Positions 4,247 through 6,474 of a stretch of DNA of 6,474 nucleotides are shown here, piece by piece. The stretch is from Chloroflexota bacterium. Lineage in GTDB: Bacteria > Chloroflexota > Anaerolineae > Caldilineales > Caldilineaceae. The notes beneath the pieces were generated by a model that searched no databases, had not been told where the DNA came from, and was given only the letters and a program-made list of their open reading frames with translations. How positions within the stretch are numbered: position 1 is the first letter of the stretch; each line of letters begins with the position of its first letter. The DNA is taken from positions 1-6,474 of the forward strand of contig JACQGT010000121.1 of assembly GCA_016199425.1 (NCBI GenBank), read 5' to 3'. The translations under genes were made by a program, and so were the position numbers.

Positions 4247-6250
4247 TCAGGCATACTTCCCCGCCAGCGCCTTCTGCCCCGCCTCCAGCACTTCCAGAAT
4301 GCGCTCCACATCGTAGACGCAGCCGCCCCACGTGCCGCCGCTGACCGCTTGCAGCGCGGCCCACAGCCGGGTATCGTCGGGCAGGCGGGGGTCCCCGGCG
4401 ATATCGGGATGGGAGGCCCGGCCCGCCAGCACAGCCGCGCCCTCTTCCGGGCTGTAGATGCGCCCGTCGTGACCGATCAGGTCCAGACTGCCGTGCAGAT
4501 TGACTGTATCCACTTCGATGCGGATAGTGTCCCCCTCCCGCACTTTGCCGATGGGTCCGCCGGCCAGGGCTTCCGGGCCGATGTGGCCGATGCAGGCGCC
4601 GGTGCTGACGCCGGAGAAGCGGGCGTCGGTGATCAGCGCCACCTGCTTGCCAAAGTCCAAATAGCGCAGCGCGGCGGTAAGCTGGTAGGTCTCCTCCATC
4701 CCGCTGCCCATCGGACCGCGCCCCATCAGCACCAGCACATCCCCGGCTTGCAGGCTGCGCCCGCCTTCGCCTTTGATGGCCCCGATGGCCTCCCGCTCGC
4801 TGGTGAAGACCCGGGCCGGGCCAATTTTGCGGTAGACGCCGTCGGCGTCCACCACCGACGGGTGGATGGCCGTGCTTTTGATCACCGAACCTTCCGGGGC
4901 CAGGTTGCCCACGGGGAAGGTGACGGTGCTGGTCAGCCCCCGCTCCTTGGCTTTGGCCGGGTTCATAATTACATTGTCCGGGTCTACGCCATCGGCCTGG
5001 AAGAGCCGCTCGCGCAGCCGTTTGCGCCGCTCGCTCGCCTGCCACTCGTCCAGCAGATCGCCCAGGCGTGCGCCGTGGACGGTCAGCGCGTCCAGCTTCA
5101 GCAGATTCAACTCCCGCAGATGGAGCATCACCTCCGGCACGCCGCCGGCCAGCCAGCCCTGCACCGTCGGGTGGCCGATGGGGCCGTTGGGCAGCACGTC
5201 CACCAGGCGGGGGACGAGGGCGTTGATGCGCCGCCAGTCGGCCACAGTCGGGCGGGGCAGACCCGCGGCGTGGGCGATGGCGGGGATGTGGATGAGCAGA
5301 TTTGTGCTGCCCCCAAAAGCGGCATGCACGACCATCGCGTTGTGCAGGGCATTCGCGGTCAGCACGTCGGCTGCGGTGATCTTCTTTTCGTATAGCGAAA
5401 CCAGGGCGCGGGCGGAGCGGGAAGCCATCTCCTGCCAGATGGGCTGGCCGGAGGGGGCCAGGGCCGCGTGCATCAGCGTCAAGCCCAGACCCTCCGCCAC
5501 CACCTGGCTGGTAGCGGCTGTGCCCAGGAACTGGCAGCCGCCGCCGGGAGAGGCGCAGGTCTTGCAGCCGATCTCGGCGGCCTCTTCCATCGTAATTTCG
5601 CCGTGGGCGTAGCGCACGCCAATCGTCTGGGCCTTGCCCGAATCTTCGCCGTCGGTAGGGGGCAGCATCACGCCGCCGGGGACGAGAATCACCGGCAGCT
5701 CCCGCTGGGCGGCCAGAGCCAGCAGCATAGCGGGCAGCCCCTTGTCGCAGGTGGCGACGCCCATCACCCCTTTTCGTGTAGGCAACGAGCGGATGAGGCG
5801 GCGCAGGACAATCGCCGCGTCGTTGCGGTAGGGCAGAGAATCCATCATTCCCGTTGTGCCCTGGCTGCGCCCGTCGCAGGGGTCGGTGACAAAGGCGGCG
5901 TAGGGCACCATTTCCATTTCTTTTATCGTTTGCGCCGCGGCCTGCATGAGCAGCCCGACTTCCCAGTGGCCGCTGTGGTAGCCCAGGGCGATGGGGGAGC
6001 CGTCCTCGGCGCGGATGCCGCCCTGGGTGCTGAGGATGAGGAATTCCGGGCGGCGCAGCCAGCGGGGGTCCCAGCCCATGCCCGCGGCCTGGGAGAGGCC
6101 GAAGATGTCGCCGCTGGGCGCGTGGCGCAGGAAGTCGTCGTCCAGGGGCAGGCTGCCTTCGGGGCCGGCCGCGTGGGTCTGCACGTCGTAGAGTGCGGGA
6201 TCGCCGGTGTCCACGGGAATGTGGCCGTTGGCGGTGGTGGCGGTGGTCAT
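4247..6250 (-). CDS. yjhG: IlvD/Edd-superfamily aldonate dehydratase, YjhG/YagF type (probable D-xylonate dehydratase)
   Basis: This 667-aa cytoplasmic enzyme matches E. coli YjhG (about 655 aa) along its whole length as I recall that sequence. Shared blocks include DPCDGRSQGTTGM (123-135), CDKGLPA (168-174), GGGCQFLGTAATSQVVAEGL (236-255), VHAAFGGSTNLL (308-319), ITDARFSGVSTGACIGH (540-556) and the C-terminal LQAVSGGTW (633-641). YjhG removes water from D-xylonate to give 2-keto-3-deoxy-D-xylonate. Likely Fe-S ligands are C125, C168 and C239. K170 of the CDK motif is the usual Mg-site lysine, and the catalytic serine lies in the 542-550 segment. C229 and C232 are also present, as in E. coli YjhG. 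AAGGAG (6259-6264) 8 nt upstream supports the ATG at 6250. The gene is noticeably more GC-rich than the transporter genes. Exact substrate (xylonate or another sugar acid) is inferred from family; ordinary IlvD and Edd fit the motifs less well. Confidence 0.9.
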   Translation of the reverse strand: MTTATTANGHIPVDTGDPALYDVQTHAAGPEGSLPLDDDFLRHAPSGDIFGLSQAAGMGWDPRWLRRPEFLILSTQGGIRAEDGSPIALGYHSGHWEVGLLMQAAAQTIKEMEMVPYAAFVTDPCDGRSQGTTGMMDSLPYRNDAAIVLRRLIRSLPTRKGVMGVATCDKGLPAMLLALAAQRELPVILVPGGVMLPPTDGEDSGKAQTIGVRYAHGEITMEEAAEIGCKTCASPGGGCQFLGTAATSQVVAEGLGLTLMHAALAPSGQPIWQEMASRSARALVSLYEKKITAADVLTANALHNAMVVHAAFGGSTNLLIHIPAIAHAAGLPRPTVADWRRINALVPRLVDVLPNGPIGHPTVQGWLAGGVPEVMLHLRELNLLKLDALTVHGARLGDLLDEWQASERRKRLRERLFQADGVDPDNVIMNPAKAKERGLTSTVTFPVGNLAPEGSVIKSTAIHPSVVDADGVYRKIGPARVFTSEREAIGAIKGEGGRSLQAGDVLVLMGRGPMGSGMEETYQLTAALRYLDFGKQVALITDARFSGVSTGACIGHIGPEALAGGPIGKVREGDTIRIEVDTVNLHGSLDLIGHDGRIYSPEEGAAVLAGRASHPDIAGDPRLPDDTRLWAALQAVSGGTWGGCVYDVERILEVLEAGQKALAGKYA

Positions 6251-6258
6251 TGGGGGGT

Positions 6259-6264
6259 CTCCTT
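6259..6264 (-). promoter_or_regulatory. Ribosome binding site of the dehydratase
   Basis: The coding-strand AAGGAG lies 8 nt before the ATG at 6250. This fits a start where residues 17-31 (DPALYDVQTHAAGPE) align with the N-terminus of E. coli YjhG. A longer reading in another frame from 6323 is a shadow. Confidence 0.7.
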
Positions 6265-6294
6265 TGCAGATGGGTGGTTGGGTCTGTAGGGGGA

Positions 6295-6323
6295 ATTATC
6301 GCCGGAAGGGGGGTGGGTGGCAA
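6295..6323 (-). promoter_or_regulatory. Candidate promoter of the dehydratase gene
   Basis: On the minus strand TTGCCA (6323-6318) and GATAAT (6300-6295) each match the sigma-70 consensus at five of six positions, with an ideal 17-nt spacer. Transcription would start near 6288, leaving a leader of about 38 nt that contains the ribosome site. The spacer is very C-rich. Just upstream, GGTT (6346-6349) and AACC (6359-6362) form an inverted repeat that could be a regulator site, though the arms are short. Confidence 0.5.
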
Positions 6324-6474
6324 GTTGCAGGTGGAAAGTCTTACAGGTTAACACATTGAACCACAGAAGAAGCTGATCGATTCAAAGTCAATTTCGTATC
6401 GTCACTTTTCTGTGATATACTAAGCAACAACTGGCTACTGTAACGGTTTAGTTTAGCGGTTTAGGATTCGGATC
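6324..6474. other. Non-coding right edge with short CGGTTTA repeats
   Basis: No gene is supported here. The sequence is clearly more AT-rich than the dehydratase gene. CGGTTTA occurs at 6444-6450 and 6457-6463 (period 13), with a further GTTTA at 6451-6455 between them, so the last bases form a short degenerate array. TCAC and GTGA arms flank a 6-nt core near 6401-6414. Nothing else stands out, and the neighbouring gene to the right is cut off by the window edge. Confidence 0.4.

Noticed and set aside
4220..5395. 391-aa plus-strand open frame opposite the dehydratase
   Set aside because: It lies entirely antisense to a gene with full-length family motifs. Its composition (Ala, Gly, Gln, His rich) is typical of a GC-rich shadow frame, and I see no recognisable domain.
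5468..6289. 273-aa plus-strand open frame at the right side
   Set aside because: It is antisense to the N-terminal half of the dehydratase, low in complexity, and has no recognisable motif or ribosome site.
4215..6323. 702-aa minus-strand open frame overlapping the dehydratase
   Set aside because: It is extremely Arg/Pro/Gly rich with no family motif, and it overlaps the dehydratase in a different frame. It is a consequence of high third-position GC.
6401..6414. TCAC-N6-GTGA arms resembling a CRP-like site
   Set aside because: The arms are only 4 bp and do not extend, they have the reverse order of the CRP half-sites (TGTGA-N6-TCACA), and the site lies far upstream of the predicted dehydratase promoter.
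1..6474. CRISPR array, tRNA, rRNA, transposase or phage genes
   Set aside because: No regularly spaced long repeats, tRNA-like cloverleaf, rRNA signature or transposase/integrase motifs were seen on either strand.

Overview
This window holds five complete protein genes, and the layout looks like a bacterial carbohydrate-use locus. The likely source is a GC-rich, monoderm-like environmental bacterium. My best guess is the phylum Chloroflexota (Caldilineae/Anaerolineae type). That guess rests on the solute-binding protein, which has a twin-arginine lipoprotein leader followed by an Ala/Pro-rich linker, on the classical sugar-transporter layout, and on short-period direct repeats in the intergenic spaces. 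It is an inference, because no rRNA or marker gene is present.

Layout from left to right. A short plus-strand gene (54-383) encodes a NirD-like Rieske [2Fe-2S] protein. It converges on a minus-strand ABC transporter operon. In transcription order the operon is a Tat-type lipoprotein sugar-binding protein (3972-2530), a MalF-type permease (2290-1307) and a MalG-type permease (1310-438). The two permease genes overlap by 4 nt (ATGA). A 239-bp spacer with several competing small inverted repeats separates the binding-protein gene from the permeases. A near-perfect sigma-70-type promoter (TTGACA, 18-nt spacer, TATAAT) lies upstream of the binding-protein gene, and an 11-bp direct repeat straddles its predicted start site. 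Upstream of the operon on the same strand is a 667-aa dehydratase of the IlvD/Edd superfamily, YjhG/YagF (D-xylonate dehydratase) type, with its own plausible promoter (6250-4247).

How the genes may work together: the transporter would import a sugar or sugar derivative, and the dehydratase would convert an aldonic acid (D-xylonate in the characterised E. coli relatives) to a 2-keto-3-deoxy acid in non-phosphorylative sugar oxidation. No transporter ATPase, sugar dehydrogenase, lactonase or keto-deoxy-acid aldolase lies in the window. These must be encoded elsewhere, and the substrate link is inferred from adjacency only. The Rieske gene appears unrelated and belongs to whatever lies to the left.

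I do not see a convincing undescribed system. The observations most worth a second look are regulatory or structural: the promoter/direct-repeat element, the octamer tandem repeat that runs into the dehydratase stop codon, and the alternative hairpins between the binding-protein and permease genes.
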